Source of the DNA: Blautia caecimuris
Lineage (GTDB): Bacteria > Bacillota > Clostridia > Lachnospirales > Lachnospiraceae
DNA length: 64,000 nt
NCBI RefSeq assembly: GCF_024622975.1
Contig: NZ_JANJZT010000015.1
Coordinates: 1 to 64,000, forward strand
Direction: 5' to 3'
The position numbers and the translations under genes are program-made. Shown piece by piece: positions 8,893 to 18,328 of the stretch (position 1 is the stretch's first letter; each line of letters starts with the position of its first letter). The notes below the pieces were generated by a model. The model ran no database searches. It was not told the DNA's origin and saw only the letters and a program-made list of their open reading frames with translations.

Positions 8893-10167
8893 TTACGCCT
8901 CATCAATGGCTTTTCCAATATCATGGCGCATATATTTGTTGGCAAACTGAATCCATTCGGTCGCCTCATATGCGTTCTTTCTTGCTTCCTTCAGGTCTTT
9001 ACCCTTGGCAGTAATTCCCACAACACGTCCTCCGTTTGTGACGATCTGACCGTTTTCCAGCTTTGTTCCCGCATGGAAGCAATAATATCCTTCTTTGTCC
9101 TCAAACTTCTCAAATCCGGACATAGGAATGCCTTTTTCGTATTTTACCGGATAGCCTTCGCTGGCAAGAACCACGCAGACTGCCGCATTATCCTCAAATT
9201 CAAGTTCTGTCTGATCCAGAGTCCCGTTTACACAGGCCTCCATTACCTCAAGGATATCTGTTTTCATTCTAGGCAGCACTACCTGTGCTTCCGGATCACC
9301 GAAACGGGCATTATATTCCAGAACCTTGGGTCCGTCCGGAGTCAGCATCAGGCCAAAGAAAATAATTCCCACAAAAGGACGTCCCTCAGCCGCCATAGCA
9401 TCTACTGTCGGCTGATAAATATATTTCCGGCAGAATTCATCTACCTCTTCCGTATAAAACGGACTTGGAGAAAAGGTCCCCATTCCGCCTGTATTCAGTC
9501 CCTGGTCTCCGTCCATGGCGCGTTTGTGATCCTGAGCGGAAGTCATGGTACGGATGGTCTTTCCATCAACAAAAGAAAGCACAGAGACTTCTCTTCCTGT
9601 CATAAATTCTTCAATGACCATAGTATTTCCGGCGCTTCCGAACTTTTTGTCCTCCATGATCTCCTTTACTCCGGCTTCCGCCTCAGCGAGATCATTGCAG
9701 ATCAGAACGCCCTTTCCAAGAGCAAGTCCGTCCGCCTTGAGAACAACAGGGAATTTCGCCTGTGTACGAAGATATTCCAGAGCCTTTTCAGAATCCTCAA
9801 AATTCTCATATCCGGCAGTGGGAATATTATATTTTTTCATAAGATCCTTGGAAAACGCCTTGGAGCCTTCCAGAATAGCCGCATTTTTACGTGGGCCAAA
9901 CACCTTCAGACCGCGCTCTTCAAATACGTCTACAACGCCTCCTACCAGCGGGTCATCCATTCCAATGATCGTCAGATCTATGCTATGTTCCTGGGCAAAA
10001 TCCGCCAGTTTCTCAAATTCCATAGCTCCGATATTTACGCACTCTGCATACTGGGAAATTCCCGCATTGCCGGGTGCGCAGTAAATTTTGTCAGCTTTCG
10101 GGCTTTTTGCCACGCTCCATGCAATTGCATGTTCTCTTCCGCCGCTTCCTACAATCAGTATATTCAT
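8893..10167 (-). CDS. purD: phosphoribosylamine-glycine ligase
   Basis: A 424-residue ATP-grasp enzyme that joins glycine to phosphoribosylamine in de novo purine synthesis. The N-terminal segment GSGGREHAIAW, the ATP-grasp signature KADGLALGKGV and the C-terminal metal-binding LEYNARFGDPE are all present. Length is typical for a monofunctional PurD. It sits fourteen bases after purN with an AGGAGG site. Confidence 0.98.
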   Translation of the reverse strand: MNILIVGSGGREHAIAWSVAKSPKADKIYCAPGNAGISQYAECVNIGAMEFEKLADFAQEHSIDLTIIGMDDPLVGGVVDVFEERGLKVFGPRKNAAILEGSKAFSKDLMKKYNIPTAGYENFEDSEKALEYLRTQAKFPVVLKADGLALGKGVLICNDLAEAEAGVKEIMEDKKFGSAGNTMVIEEFMTGREVSVLSFVDGKTIRTMTSAQDHKRAMDGDQGLNTGGMGTFSPSPFYTEEVDEFCRKYIYQPTVDAMAAEGRPFVGIIFFGLMLTPDGPKVLEYNARFGDPEAQVVLPRMKTDILEVMEACVNGTLDQTELEFEDNAAVCVVLASEGYPVKYEKGIPMSGFEKFEDKEGYYCFHAGTKLENGQIVTNGGRVVGITAKGKDLKEARKNAYEATEWIQFANKYMRHDIGKAIDEA

Positions 10168-10181
10168 CAGGTATTTCCTCC

Positions 10182-10808
10182 TTATCTGCTGATCTGAACC
10201 TTTCCGTCCTGAACACTGACCTTTCCATTTGCAATCAGGTCAATAGCTTCCGGAAGGATCTTCCATTCTGCCTCTTCCATTACCCGGCGCTGAAGTACTT
10301 CCGGAGTATCTCCCTGCTGTACCTCAACGGCCTTCTGAAGGATGATCGGACCTGTATCTGTGCCTGTATCTACAAAATGCACAGTGGCTCCGGTTATTTT
10401 TACGCCTCTGTTCAGAACTCCCTCATGAACGCGCAGTCCATAAAACCCTGTTCCGCAGAAAGACGGGATCAGAGAAGGATGGATATTAATGATACGGTTT
10501 GGATATGCCTCCACGATCATTGGAGGAACCGCAACCAGATAACCTGCAAGAACCACAAGATCTACCTGTTTTTTCTGAAGCTCCGCCAGAAGAGCTTTAT
10601 GGAATTCCTCTCTGTTGTCATAGCATTTCGGAGAAATACAAACAGCCGGGATCCCCCGGTCCTCTGCTCTTTTCAGAGCATAGGCACCGGAGTTGTTGCT
10701 AATCACTACTGAAACAGCGGCATTGGTGATCACTCCCTGATCCAGCGCATCCAGAATGGCCTGAAGATTCGTGCCCCCTCCGGATACCAGAATGCCAAGT
10801 CTTAACAT
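10182..10808 (-). CDS. purN: phosphoribosylglycinamide formyltransferase
   Basis: A 208-residue folate-dependent GAR transformylase. The N-terminal LVSGGGTNLQA loop binds the phosphoribosyl group. The catalytic region has NIHPSLIPSF and HFVDTGTDTGPI, containing the catalytic Asn, His and Asp set. The start overlaps the end of purM by seven bases, so translation is probably coupled. Confidence 0.97.
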   Translation of the reverse strand: MLRLGILVSGGGTNLQAILDALDQGVITNAAVSVVISNNSGAYALKRAEDRGIPAVCISPKCYDNREEFHKALLAELQKKQVDLVVLAGYLVAVPPMIVEAYPNRIINIHPSLIPSFCGTGFYGLRVHEGVLNRGVKITGATVHFVDTGTDTGPIILQKAVEVQQGDTPEVLQRRVMEEAEWKILPEAIDLIANGKVSVQDGKVQISR

Positions 10809-11827
10809 AAATCCACACCCTTTTCGCCGGCTTCAATACGTCCTACCACATATGGAGTATCTCCTGCTTTGCGGATTGCTTCCATTGTTTTGTCCACGTC
10901 TTCCGGTTTTACTGCAAGAACCATTCCAAGACCCATGTTGTAGGTATTGTACATCATTTTTTCTTCAATGTTTCCTTTTTCTGCAAGAAGCTTAAAGATA
11001 GGAAGAACCGGATAGCTGTCTTTTTCGATCACTGCTCTTGTACCCTCTTTCAGCATACGCGGAACATTTTCGTAGAAACCGCCGCCTGTGATATGGCTGC
11101 ATGCATGGATGCGCACGCCCGCTTCTTTCACGCTCTTCAGAGCTTTTACATAAATTCTGGTCGGGGCAAGAAGAGCCTCGCCCAAAGTTGTTCCCAGTTC
11201 ATCATAATAAGTGTCCAGAGACTCTCTTGTCATATCGAATACCTTACGCACCAGAGAAAATCCATTGCTGTGAACACCTGTGGACGCCATACCGATCAGA
11301 ACGTCACCGGCTTCCAGCTCTTCCCCTGTAAGAAGATCTTTTTTATCGATCACGCCTACTGCGAATCCCGCAAGGTCATACTCATCCTCCTGCATAAGTC
11401 CCGGATGCTCGGCTGTTTCTCCGCCGATCAGAGCTGCTCCGGACTGTGCACAGCCTTCTGCCACACCGCCTACGATCTCTGCGATCTTTTCCGGATAATT
11501 CTTGCCGCATGCAATATAATCCAGGAAAAACAGAGGCTCTGCCCCTGCGCAGGCAATATCGTTGACGCACATTGCCACTGCATCGATTCCAATGGTGTCA
11601 TGCTTGTCCATAACCATGGCAAGCTTTACCTTTGTTCCGCATCCGTCTGTTCCGGAAACAAGAGTAGGCTCCTCCATATCTTTAAATGCACTCATGGAAA
11701 ACGCTCCTGAAAATCCGCCGATTCCGCCTAAAACCTCGGGTCTCATTGTTTTTGCAATGTGCTTTTTCATCAGCTCCACTGACTTATAGCCTGCTTCTAT
11801 ATCAACACCTGCGTTCTTATAATCCAT
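10802..11827 (-). CDS. purM: phosphoribosylformylglycinamidine cyclo-ligase
   Basis: A 341-residue AIR synthetase. It begins with the family segment DYKNAGVDIEAG and contains GTDGCGTKVKLA and the ATP-binding region VHSNGFSLVRKV. Complete and of usual length. It is the second gene of the purE-M-N-D unit, 32 bases after purE. Confidence 0.98.
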   Translation of the reverse strand: MDYKNAGVDIEAGYKSVELMKKHIAKTMRPEVLGGIGGFSGAFSMSAFKDMEEPTLVSGTDGCGTKVKLAMVMDKHDTIGIDAVAMCVNDIACAGAEPLFFLDYIACGKNYPEKIAEIVGGVAEGCAQSGAALIGGETAEHPGLMQEDEYDLAGFAVGVIDKKDLLTGEELEAGDVLIGMASTGVHSNGFSLVRKVFDMTRESLDTYYDELGTTLGEALLAPTRIYVKALKSVKEAGVRIHACSHITGGGFYENVPRMLKEGTRAVIEKDSYPVLPIFKLLAEKGNIEEKMMYNTYNMGLGMVLAVKPEDVDKTMEAIRKAGDTPYVVGRIEAGEKGVDLC

Positions 11828-11859
11828 AATATCCTCCCAGTATTTACTTTTATTAATAA

Positions 11860-12360
11860 TTAATAATTCTGATAGCCTACTTCCTGCAGTCTTGCGTCCT
11901 TGGCTTCTACCTGCTCTTTCAGCTCCTGGCTGTATTCTTTCAATTTCGCAAGAAGCTCAGGATCTGAGGTTGCCAGAATTTTTGCTGCCAGAAGTCCTGC
12001 ATTTGCGCCGCCATTGATGGCAACCGTGGCAACCGGGATTCCGGACGGCATCTGTACGATGGAATAAAGAGAGTCACGTCCTCCCAGAGAGGTAGTATGC
12101 ATCGGAATACCGATTACCGGCATGGGGAAAATCGCCGCGCACATTCCCGGCAGATGAGCTGCCATTCCCGCACCTGCAATAATCACCTTAAATCCTCTTT
12201 CCTCTGCACTCTTTGCATAGTCAAAAAATACATCCGGTTCTCTGTGCGCGGAGATGATCTTCATCTCATACTCCACTCCCAGCTTGTCAAGAATTGCCGC
12301 TGCTTTGCTCATAACCGGCATGTCTGAATCGCTTCCCATTACAATTCCAACTTTTTTCAT
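11860..12360 (-). CDS. purE: N5-carboxyaminoimidazole ribonucleotide mutase
   Basis: A 166-residue PurE. The family motifs GSDSDMPVM, ISAHREPD, GAGMAAHLPGM and SIVQMPSGIPV are clear. No PurK-like partner is seen in the window, so whether this is the class I mutase or a class II carboxylase is not settled. First gene of the purine operon, with AGGAGG before the ATG and a consensus promoter. Confidence 0.95.
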   Translation of the reverse strand: MKKVGIVMGSDSDMPVMSKAAAILDKLGVEYEMKIISAHREPDVFFDYAKSAEERGFKVIIAGAGMAAHLPGMCAAIFPMPVIGIPMHTTSLGGRDSLYSIVQMPSGIPVATVAINGGANAGLLAAKILATSDPELLAKLKEYSQELKEQVEAKDARLQEVGYQNY

Positions 12361-12397
12361 TGGTAGGCCTCCTTAATTTTCAATCTGTTCCAGGTTG

Positions 12398-12426
12398 ATT
12401 CTACTAAGATTCTATTTTTGTGTCAA
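12398..12426 (-). promoter_or_regulatory. promoter of the purine operon
   Basis: On the minus strand TTGACA (12421-12426) and TAGAAT (12398-12403) are separated by exactly 17 bases. The expected leader is only about 30 bases, leaving no room for a purine riboswitch. Confidence 0.8.
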
Positions 12427-12503
12427 TAAAATTCCATAAAAGAAATATTTTGGCAAACAAACTGTTTTTGTATATTTCGGAATTTCTTCCTTCCGCATTC
12501 TCT

Positions 12504-14537
12504 TTATTTCTCAAAAGGGCGGTTCAGTTCCTCTGTACCAGGAAGTACAAAACGTCCTTTTTCAATAATGGAACGTCCTTCTCCCTCATCATCGATCACG
12601 CGGATACTTCCAAGCTCTTCGTAAGGAATGGTAATATCTGTATGGCATCCATAGTACGCAAGACTGATATCCTCTTTTCTGAGGCTGGATATTTCATTGT
12701 CTCTGGCAATGATCTCTCTCCCGTCCGGATTATATACCGCAATATCCTCAGCCCAGCTGTAACAGGTATCGCCCACTGCAAAATGAGGTCCCATTTTTTC
12801 TGCGATCAGAATGGGCAGCTTGTCTGCGATCCCGTATTTTTCTGCAGCCACATAGGCTGTGGTATTTGTTCCGATGGCAAACTCTCCCATTGGAAGCTTC
12901 ACATGATGGTGAAGGATATTATCCTCAATATAAGCGCGGTTTTCCCCTTCCGTCTCAAAGTTACTGCAGGAATAATCGATCACCTGACCGCAGTCAAATA
13001 CAAGCTTCAGATCCTTAAACTGCAGTCCGTTCAGATACACTTTTTTTACATGGAGGACTCCGCCTGTGCCTGCCAGAACCGGAGAAGTAAACACCTCTCC
13101 TACCGGGATATTCACATCTGCCACACAGTTTTCAAAGTTTGTCTGTTTTTTGATATCCGCCAGTGTATGAAGATGAATGATAATATCTGTTTCATTGCCG
13201 TTCTGTCCTTTGATCTCCACCCACTCGCAGGTATCCAGAGTTTCAATGATCGTCTGCTGGATTTTTTCATAAAGCTTATAGTCCAGTGTATTGATCTTTA
13301 CGATCTCATCAAAAATCTCCGGGAAGTTTCCTCCGATCTCCGGCACCGGATAGGCGATAATGGTAAAGCTTCTCTCATCTCCTTTGATATAGCGGTTGAC
13401 AATCTGACCGGATTCATTGTCAAGCTCCACCTGAAGCTTCTGCTGAGCTTCGCTTAAGCTCAGGGCTTCCGGCTTGGACACCGGCGAAAAAGGTTCCTCT
13501 CCAAAGGTTTCAATACATGCAGGACCGCCGTGGACTTCTGCCAGATCTCTGTACTTGTCGTAAGCGTTCTGCATGGAGCGGAGTTTCCTTTTTACAAAGT
13601 CGCTGTCAAGGAACAGAGCGCAGTCCTGTCTGTGGTCATAATCATACTGAGGGTTGGCGTTTCCGCCCATATATCCTACACGGGATGCCCCTCTTTTATT
13701 GATCACATGAGCCGCATGACGATAGATCACAGGCTCCAGTCCCATTTCACGGAACTGAAGGACTGCCGCCCGCACCATCCGTTCAAATCCCAGATTATAG
13801 CGGATATTTACGGTTTTCTTTTTTGTAAGGTCTTTTCTTGTATTAATAAATCCGATGCGATATCCTTCTGTATAGGTACGCGCCATATCATCAATTTTTT
13901 CCTGAGAAAGACTGTTCAGGAAAAGAGCCACACCGGTCTCATTTCCGGATACGTATTCGCCATAGCGGTAAAGATACCTCAGATCCTCAAGATCTGACTC
14001 CATAATGATCTTTGTGGCAAAATCCAGCTCCGGATCAACGCCCTCTGCAATTCTCTGTTCCATCATATCCTGGCAGTAGTCATTTACATAAGAGCGTAGG
14101 ATATCTTCTACTGTTTTGGGCGCAGGGAGTTCCTCTTCGCAGAAAGCAGAATGAATCTCCAGAAACAGCTCCGCGCACACAAGATAATCCCACCATTTTT
14201 TTTCATATGCATAGACTATAGTGCCTCTCAGCTCCGCATACAAAAAGCAGAAGCTCTGTCCGTATTCCCCCAGCTTTTCTGCTGCATAAGCAGGATTTCC
14301 ATAGGAGGTCTTATAGTTTTCCGGAAAAAGCTCTTCATACAAAGCCGTATTTTCCGCTTTCAGCTCTTCCAGAGAAAGCTCTTCCTGTTCTCTTTTCAGG
14401 ATTTTCCCTGTTTTTCCCAGAAACTCTGCTGTTTTCTGAAAAAATTCTCCAAAGGGCTCTTTGATTTCCTTTTCTGTACAGATTTCTGCAATCCGTTCTT
14501 CAGCAAGGGCAAACCGTTCCATCAGTAATTCGTCCAA
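12504..14537 (-). CDS. M29-type aminopeptidase with long N-terminal extension
   Basis: A 677-residue protein. The C-terminal part carries the landmarks of M29 (AmpS-like) metallo-aminopeptidases: IPVGEVFTSP with the metal-binding Glu, GENRAYIEDN, HHVKLPMGEFAIGTN, IAEKMGPHFAVGDTCYSW, and a late YGCHTDITIPY. The first about 270 residues are an extra, mostly helical segment not found in the 410-residue AmpS type. I preferred a TTG start at 14537, which has AAAGGAG seven bases upstream and yields the family-like MDELLMERF; an ATG at 14579 overlapping the HD gene is possible. Likely cytosolic peptide trimming. Confidence 0.85.
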   Translation of the reverse strand: MDELLMERFALAEERIAEICTEKEIKEPFGEFFQKTAEFLGKTGKILKREQEELSLEELKAENTALYEELFPENYKTSYGNPAYAAEKLGEYGQSFCFLYAELRGTIVYAYEKKWWDYLVCAELFLEIHSAFCEEELPAPKTVEDILRSYVNDYCQDMMEQRIAEGVDPELDFATKIIMESDLEDLRYLYRYGEYVSGNETGVALFLNSLSQEKIDDMARTYTEGYRIGFINTRKDLTKKKTVNIRYNLGFERMVRAAVLQFREMGLEPVIYRHAAHVINKRGASRVGYMGGNANPQYDYDHRQDCALFLDSDFVKRKLRSMQNAYDKYRDLAEVHGGPACIETFGEEPFSPVSKPEALSLSEAQQKLQVELDNESGQIVNRYIKGDERSFTIIAYPVPEIGGNFPEIFDEIVKINTLDYKLYEKIQQTIIETLDTCEWVEIKGQNGNETDIIIHLHTLADIKKQTNFENCVADVNIPVGEVFTSPVLAGTGGVLHVKKVYLNGLQFKDLKLVFDCGQVIDYSCSNFETEGENRAYIEDNILHHHVKLPMGEFAIGTNTTAYVAAEKYGIADKLPILIAEKMGPHFAVGDTCYSWAEDIAVYNPDGREIIARDNEISSLRKEDISLAYYGCHTDITIPYEELGSIRVIDDEGEGRSIIEKGRFVLPGTEELNRPFEK

Positions 14538-14571
14538 ACTGTCATCTCCTTTCAAAAAATCTTCTCCATCT

Positions 14572-15159
14572 TTATTCATCAATCACATTTCCCAGACGGA
14601 TATGCTTGTCTACCAGTTTCTTCATATACTCCCAGATTTCCCCGGAACCTTCTGAAGTATGCTGATTCCTTTTGTAAATCTGGCTTTTTTTCACGCCGTG
14701 CTCCGCCCAGCTTCTTCCTCCGGAAGCGTCGTTTAAAAGAAGCGGCTGACAGTTATCAAGTACGTGGGCAAACTTTGCTTCCGGTGTCTCGTATGCCTCA
14801 AACTCTTCCCAAAGCTGCCGGAACCAGCTTCTCTGATCCTCCGGAAGAAGCCCAAAGATCCGCTCAGCAGCCTTCCTTTCTCTGATTTCCTTGGTTGCCG
14901 CACCGGCCTCGTCATAGGCATAGGTATCTCCTGCGTCAATTTCCACAAGATCATGGATCAGCACCATGGGAATCACCTTTTCCAGGCTTACCTCTTCATT
15001 GGAATATTCCTTCAGAAGAACCGCCATAAGGGCAAGATGCCAGGAATGTTCCGCATCATTTTCTTTACGATTCCCGTCTGCAAGATATGTCTGCCGAAAA
15101 ATATTTTTTACTTTGTCCACTTCTATAATAAACTGCATCTGTTTCTCTAAACGTTCCAT
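14572..15159 (-). CDS. HD domain hydrolase (YfbR/HDDC2-like)
   Basis: A 195-residue metal-dependent phosphohydrolase. The HD motif is spread as AEHSWHLALMA, LIHDLVEIDAGD and a later HVLDN aspartate, matching the 5'-deoxynucleotidase/HDDC2 group. A nucleotide monophosphate is the likely substrate, by family only. It ends just upstream of the M29 gene. Confidence 0.85.
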   Translation of the reverse strand: MERLEKQMQFIIEVDKVKNIFRQTYLADGNRKENDAEHSWHLALMAVLLKEYSNEEVSLEKVIPMVLIHDLVEIDAGDTYAYDEAGAATKEIRERKAAERIFGLLPEDQRSWFRQLWEEFEAYETPEAKFAHVLDNCQPLLLNDASGGRSWAEHGVKKSQIYKRNQHTSEGSGEIWEYMKKLVDKHIRLGNVIDE

Positions 15160-15162
15160 TTT

Positions 15163-15477
15163 TTACACTCCCATTAAAAAAAAGCCCAGCCATCCCACCA
15201 TAATGATCCCATTCAGAATAGAACCAACAACACTGGTACGATGCATACGCTTTTCCTCTGAAAAACTCAATAGTCCCAAAATGAACCCGTAGGCAGAAAG
15301 CATAGTTGCAAAAAGGCAGATACCTCCCACAATAAATCCATAAGCGCCGTCAAGTGCAAAAGCAGTCAGAACTGCTGCAAGAAACAAAATAAGGGAAGCA
15401 GCTGCCAACCCTACTGACAGCTTCCCCTTTTCTGCTTCTTTTGTTTTTACAAATGAATATCTATATCTTTTCGCCAT
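15163..15477 (-). CDS. small membrane protein, DUF6142-like
   Basis: A 104-residue protein with a basic cytosolic N-terminus (AKRYRYSFVKTKEAEKGK) and three hydrophobic segments at about 22-42, 48-70 and 85-103. The layout resembles DUF6142 of clostridia. No function is known. It overlaps the end of the VanZ-like gene by 17 bases and stops three bases before the HD gene. Confidence 0.75.
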   Translation of the reverse strand: MAKRYRYSFVKTKEAEKGKLSVGLAAASLILFLAAVLTAFALDGAYGFIVGGICLFATMLSAYGFILGLLSFSEEKRMHRTSVVGSILNGIIMVGWLGFFLMGV

Positions 15478-15934
15478 AATGCCTTCTCCTCAGGTAATTA
15501 CAGACTGCAAACAGCACATATCCTGCTGCCGCGCCTGCAGTATTTAAAATCAGATCATCCACATCAAAGCAGCCCACTCTTGTTACAAGCTGAATCGTTT
15601 CCACACACAGACTCAGACTGAACCCGGACAGAACGATCAGGAATCCGCTGCGCCATCTCCGGCTGATGACCGGCAGGATAAATCCCAGGGGAATGAATCC
15701 GATCACATTCCCGAAAATATTCATAAAAAAAGCAGACAAGCCAACCTGTTCCCGGTACATCCAGAATCTCCGGATCTCCACAAAAGGTTTCAGGTTGTAT
15801 CTGTATATGCGCTCCTCCTCCGCAATCCGTCCGTATCCCTCAGAAAAAAACAGAAAGTAGATCAGAAGCAGCACATACAGCACAAAAAGAACCATTCCTA
15901 TCTGCCGGATTTTTTGTTTTGCCCTGTTACTCAC
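15461..15934 (-). CDS. VanZ-like family membrane protein
   Basis: A 157-residue integral membrane protein with four predicted membrane helices. The VanZ signature NIFGNVIGFIPLGFILP and the later SLCVETIQLV and FDVDDLILNTAGAAAGY are clear. VanZ gives low-level teicoplanin resistance in enterococci, but chromosomal homologues have no settled role. The start is GTG with a weak GGTGAG site. The gene follows a small membrane ORF and pyrE. Confidence 0.88.
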   Translation of the reverse strand: MSNRAKQKIRQIGMVLFVLYVLLLIYFLFFSEGYGRIAEEERIYRYNLKPFVEIRRFWMYREQVGLSAFFMNIFGNVIGFIPLGFILPVISRRWRSGFLIVLSGFSLSLCVETIQLVTRVGCFDVDDLILNTAGAAAGYVLFAVCNYLRRRHYGEKI

Positions 15935-15943
15935 AGCTCACCG

Positions 15944-16096
15944 TCAGATCAGAATATCTGACTTTCTCTTTAAAAGTCTCGCTCCGCTGATGATCATAAG
16001 GATACCGGCTGCGGCGCCTGTCACCAGGGTAACAATGCCTACCGCCAGACTGCAGGCCCCTGTTCTTGTCATTGTTTTATAAATCTTTTCGTTCAC
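15944..16096 (-). CDS. 50-residue single-span membrane protein
   Basis: This short ORF starts at GTG (16096) with an excellent AGGAGG site seven bases upstream and ends at 15944. It encodes a basic N-terminus (MNEKIYKTMTRTG), one hydrophobic helix rich in Gly/Ala/Val (about 14-37) and a basic tail (ARLLKRKSD). It fits neatly between pyrE and the VanZ-like gene, ten bases from each. I do not recognise a family. Positive charges on both sides leave topology open. Confidence 0.7.
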   Translation of the reverse strand: MNEKIYKTMTRTGACSLAVGIVTLVTGAAAGILMIISGARLLKRKSDILI

Positions 16097-16106
16097 GGCG
16101 AACCTC

Positions 16107-16796
16107 CTATTTCACTCCGTACTGACGATAATAGTCATCAATGGCTGCCTTCAGAGTATCATCGATGATCACCTGTCCATTTACCTCTTTGTTGTAAAGA
16201 TACTCTGTCACCTCTGCCATGTCCACAATAGCCGCAGTGTCAAAGCCGTACAGATCCTTCACTTCATCAAGAGCGCATTTTTCTCCGCCCTTTCCTACTT
16301 CCATACGGTTCAGAGAAACCATAAGACCAACGATCTCCACGTCTGCCGCTCCTTTTACCTTAGGCACAGTCTCCTCCATGGATTTTCCGGAAGTGGTTAC
16401 GTCCTCGATCATAACAACTCTGTCTCCGTCCTTCAGAGTACTTCCAAGAAAGCTTCCTTTATCTGCGCCGTGGTCTTTTTCTTCTTTTCGGTCAGAGCAG
16501 TAGCGTACTTCTTTTCCATAAAGCTCGCTGTAGGCAATCGCTGTCACAACGCTTAACGGGATTCCTTTGTATGCAGGTCCGAATAATACGTCGAAATCGT
16601 CTCCATATTTGTCATGAATAGCTCTTGCATAGTATTCGCCCAGTTTCTTTAACTGAGATCCTGTTACATATCCCCCTGCATTCATAAAAAATGGGGATTT
16701 TCTTCCGCTTTTCAGTGTAAATTCACCGAATTTCAGAACCTTGCTGTCTACCATGAACTGAATAAATTCCTGTTTATACTGTTCCATATTTTTCAA
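16107..16796 (-). CDS. pyrE: orotate phosphoribosyltransferase
   Basis: A 229-residue OPRTase, converting orotate and PRPP to OMP. The PRPP-binding loop VMIEDVTTSGKSMEE and the FGPAYKGIPL segment are present. It is separated from pyrF-pyrK-pyrD by a MATE gene and a terminator, so it is probably transcribed separately. Confidence 0.97.
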   Translation of the reverse strand: MKNMEQYKQEFIQFMVDSKVLKFGEFTLKSGRKSPFFMNAGGYVTGSQLKKLGEYYARAIHDKYGDDFDVLFGPAYKGIPLSVVTAIAYSELYGKEVRYCSDRKEEKDHGADKGSFLGSTLKDGDRVVMIEDVTTSGKSMEETVPKVKGAADVEIVGLMVSLNRMEVGKGGEKCALDEVKDLYGFDTAAIVDMAEVTEYLYNKEVNGQVIIDDTLKAAIDDYYRQYGVK

Positions 16797-16874
16797 CCTC
16801 CGTATTTACGGGCAAGCCCTTTTCATTTTTTCCATAATATATCTGTTTTATTTTAGCATATCTGCTGTTTTTTT

Positions 16875-18245
16875 TCAATCAATGGATGAAAGGGGCGCCA
16901 CAGTCTGTTTTTTATATTTTTTCATTATATAATAATAGTATGGGATCAGAGGAATCAGGGCAGCGATCCATGCTGCCGGATCTGCCATACAGATTCCTGC
17001 AAAGCTGGTTTTTCCTGCAACAAGAAGAACGATAGCAGTTCTGGCAACCAGTTCAAAAATTCCGCCAAGCATAGGAACCAGCCCATAACCCATTCCCTGA
17101 AGAGCATTTCGGAAAAGGAAAATTGTACAGAGGAACGGGTAAGCCCAGAATACAGTGCGGAAATAGGTTACCGAAACCTCTACCACCGCTGTCTCTGAAG
17201 GATCAATAAACAGATAGGTAAAATATTTGCCGCCAAAATACATTACAACCATCTCAATAGCAGCCCATATAAGAAGCATGATCCAGGAACATTTCACACC
17301 TGCCTGTACACGGTCCATGCGGCCTGCACCCCGGTTCTGTCCCACATAGGTCGCAATGGTTGCTCCTATGGAAACAGCTACCATGGTAATAATATTCTGA
17401 ATCTTTCCTGCAGCAGAAAATCCCGCCATATAAACAGCGCCGTAAACATTCACTGCTCCCTGTACAATAATAGTTCCAATGGCTGTAATGGAAAACTGCA
17501 GGGCCATGGGAATACCCAGATTCAGAAGCTTGGCAAAGCTCCCCCTGCGAAGCGCAAAGTTTTTCTTTTCCAGATGAAGGATCGGATACTTCTTTATAAT
17601 GTAAACCATGCAGCATACTGCTGAAACCGCCTGAGCGATAACTGTAGCATAAGCGCAGCCTTCCACACCCATTCCCAGGAACTTGATAAATACCACGTCC
17701 AGCACCACATTGATAGCTGCTGAAATGATCAGGAAATAAAGCGGAGATTTTGAATCTCCCAGTGCGCGCAGGAAAGCTGCCAGAGCATTATAGGCTGCGG
17801 TGACAATCAGTCCCGCATAGATGATCCCCATATACGCCTTTACATCTCCCATCAGCTCCTCCGGAGAATTCATCAGGCGAAGGATCGGCTCATTAAACGC
17901 AAGAAGCCCCACAGTCATCACTGCAGTGATCCCAAACATCAGGTACACAGACATTGCCACATAATGGCGCATATCATCGTATTTCTTTGCCCCGAACATC
18001 TGAGAAACAATAATGGCAAAACCGCTGCTCATTCCATTGAGCCATCCAGTTACAAAAAACATCAGAGAACCGGTGCTTCCAATGGCTGCCAGAGCATCTA
18101 CGCCGATAAACTGACCGGCAACAATAGAGTCTGCAATATTATAAAACTGCTGAAACACATTGCCAAGGAACATTGGTATCATAAACCAGATGATCAGCTT
18201 CACCGGGTTCCCTACTGTCATATCGCTTGTCATATCTTTTTTCAT
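16875..18245 (-). CDS. MATE family efflux transporter
   Basis: A 456-residue transporter with about twelve membrane helices in two similar halves. The segments GNVFQQFYNIADSIVAGQF and AIGSTGSLMFF are typical of MATE proteins (DinF/NorM superfamily). It would export drugs or metabolites in exchange for Na+ or H+. Substrate unknown. The ribosome site AGGGAG lies directly beside the T run of the terminator of the pyr genes, so it may depend on read-through or its own promoter. Confidence 0.93.
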   Translation of the reverse strand: MKKDMTSDMTVGNPVKLIIWFMIPMFLGNVFQQFYNIADSIVAGQFIGVDALAAIGSTGSLMFFVTGWLNGMSSGFAIIVSQMFGAKKYDDMRHYVAMSVYLMFGITAVMTVGLLAFNEPILRLMNSPEELMGDVKAYMGIIYAGLIVTAAYNALAAFLRALGDSKSPLYFLIISAAINVVLDVVFIKFLGMGVEGCAYATVIAQAVSAVCCMVYIIKKYPILHLEKKNFALRRGSFAKLLNLGIPMALQFSITAIGTIIVQGAVNVYGAVYMAGFSAAGKIQNIITMVAVSIGATIATYVGQNRGAGRMDRVQAGVKCSWIMLLIWAAIEMVVMYFGGKYFTYLFIDPSETAVVEVSVTYFRTVFWAYPFLCTIFLFRNALQGMGYGLVPMLGGIFELVARTAIVLLVAGKTSFAGICMADPAAWIAALIPLIPYYYYIMKKYKKQTVAPLSSID

Positions 18246-18256
18246 AATTTCTCCCT

Positions 18257-18312
18257 AAAAAAAGGTCCGCTGTAAATATATACCCGGAACATTTCCGGAT
18301 ATGCTTTACAGC
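18257..18312 (-). terminator. terminator of the pyrF-pyrK-pyrD unit
   Basis: On the minus strand GCTGTAAA and TTTACAGC form the outer stem (18269-18312), with an inner ATA pairing and a CCGGAA/TTCCGG stem. Seven T residues follow at 18257-18263. It lies between the pyrD stop and the MATE start. Confidence 0.85.
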
Positions 18313-18328
18313 AGCCCTTATCAAAAAA

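Noticed and set aside
12361-12503. Possible purine riboswitch before purE
   Set aside because: The promoter leaves a leader of only about 30 bases, too short for an aptamer.
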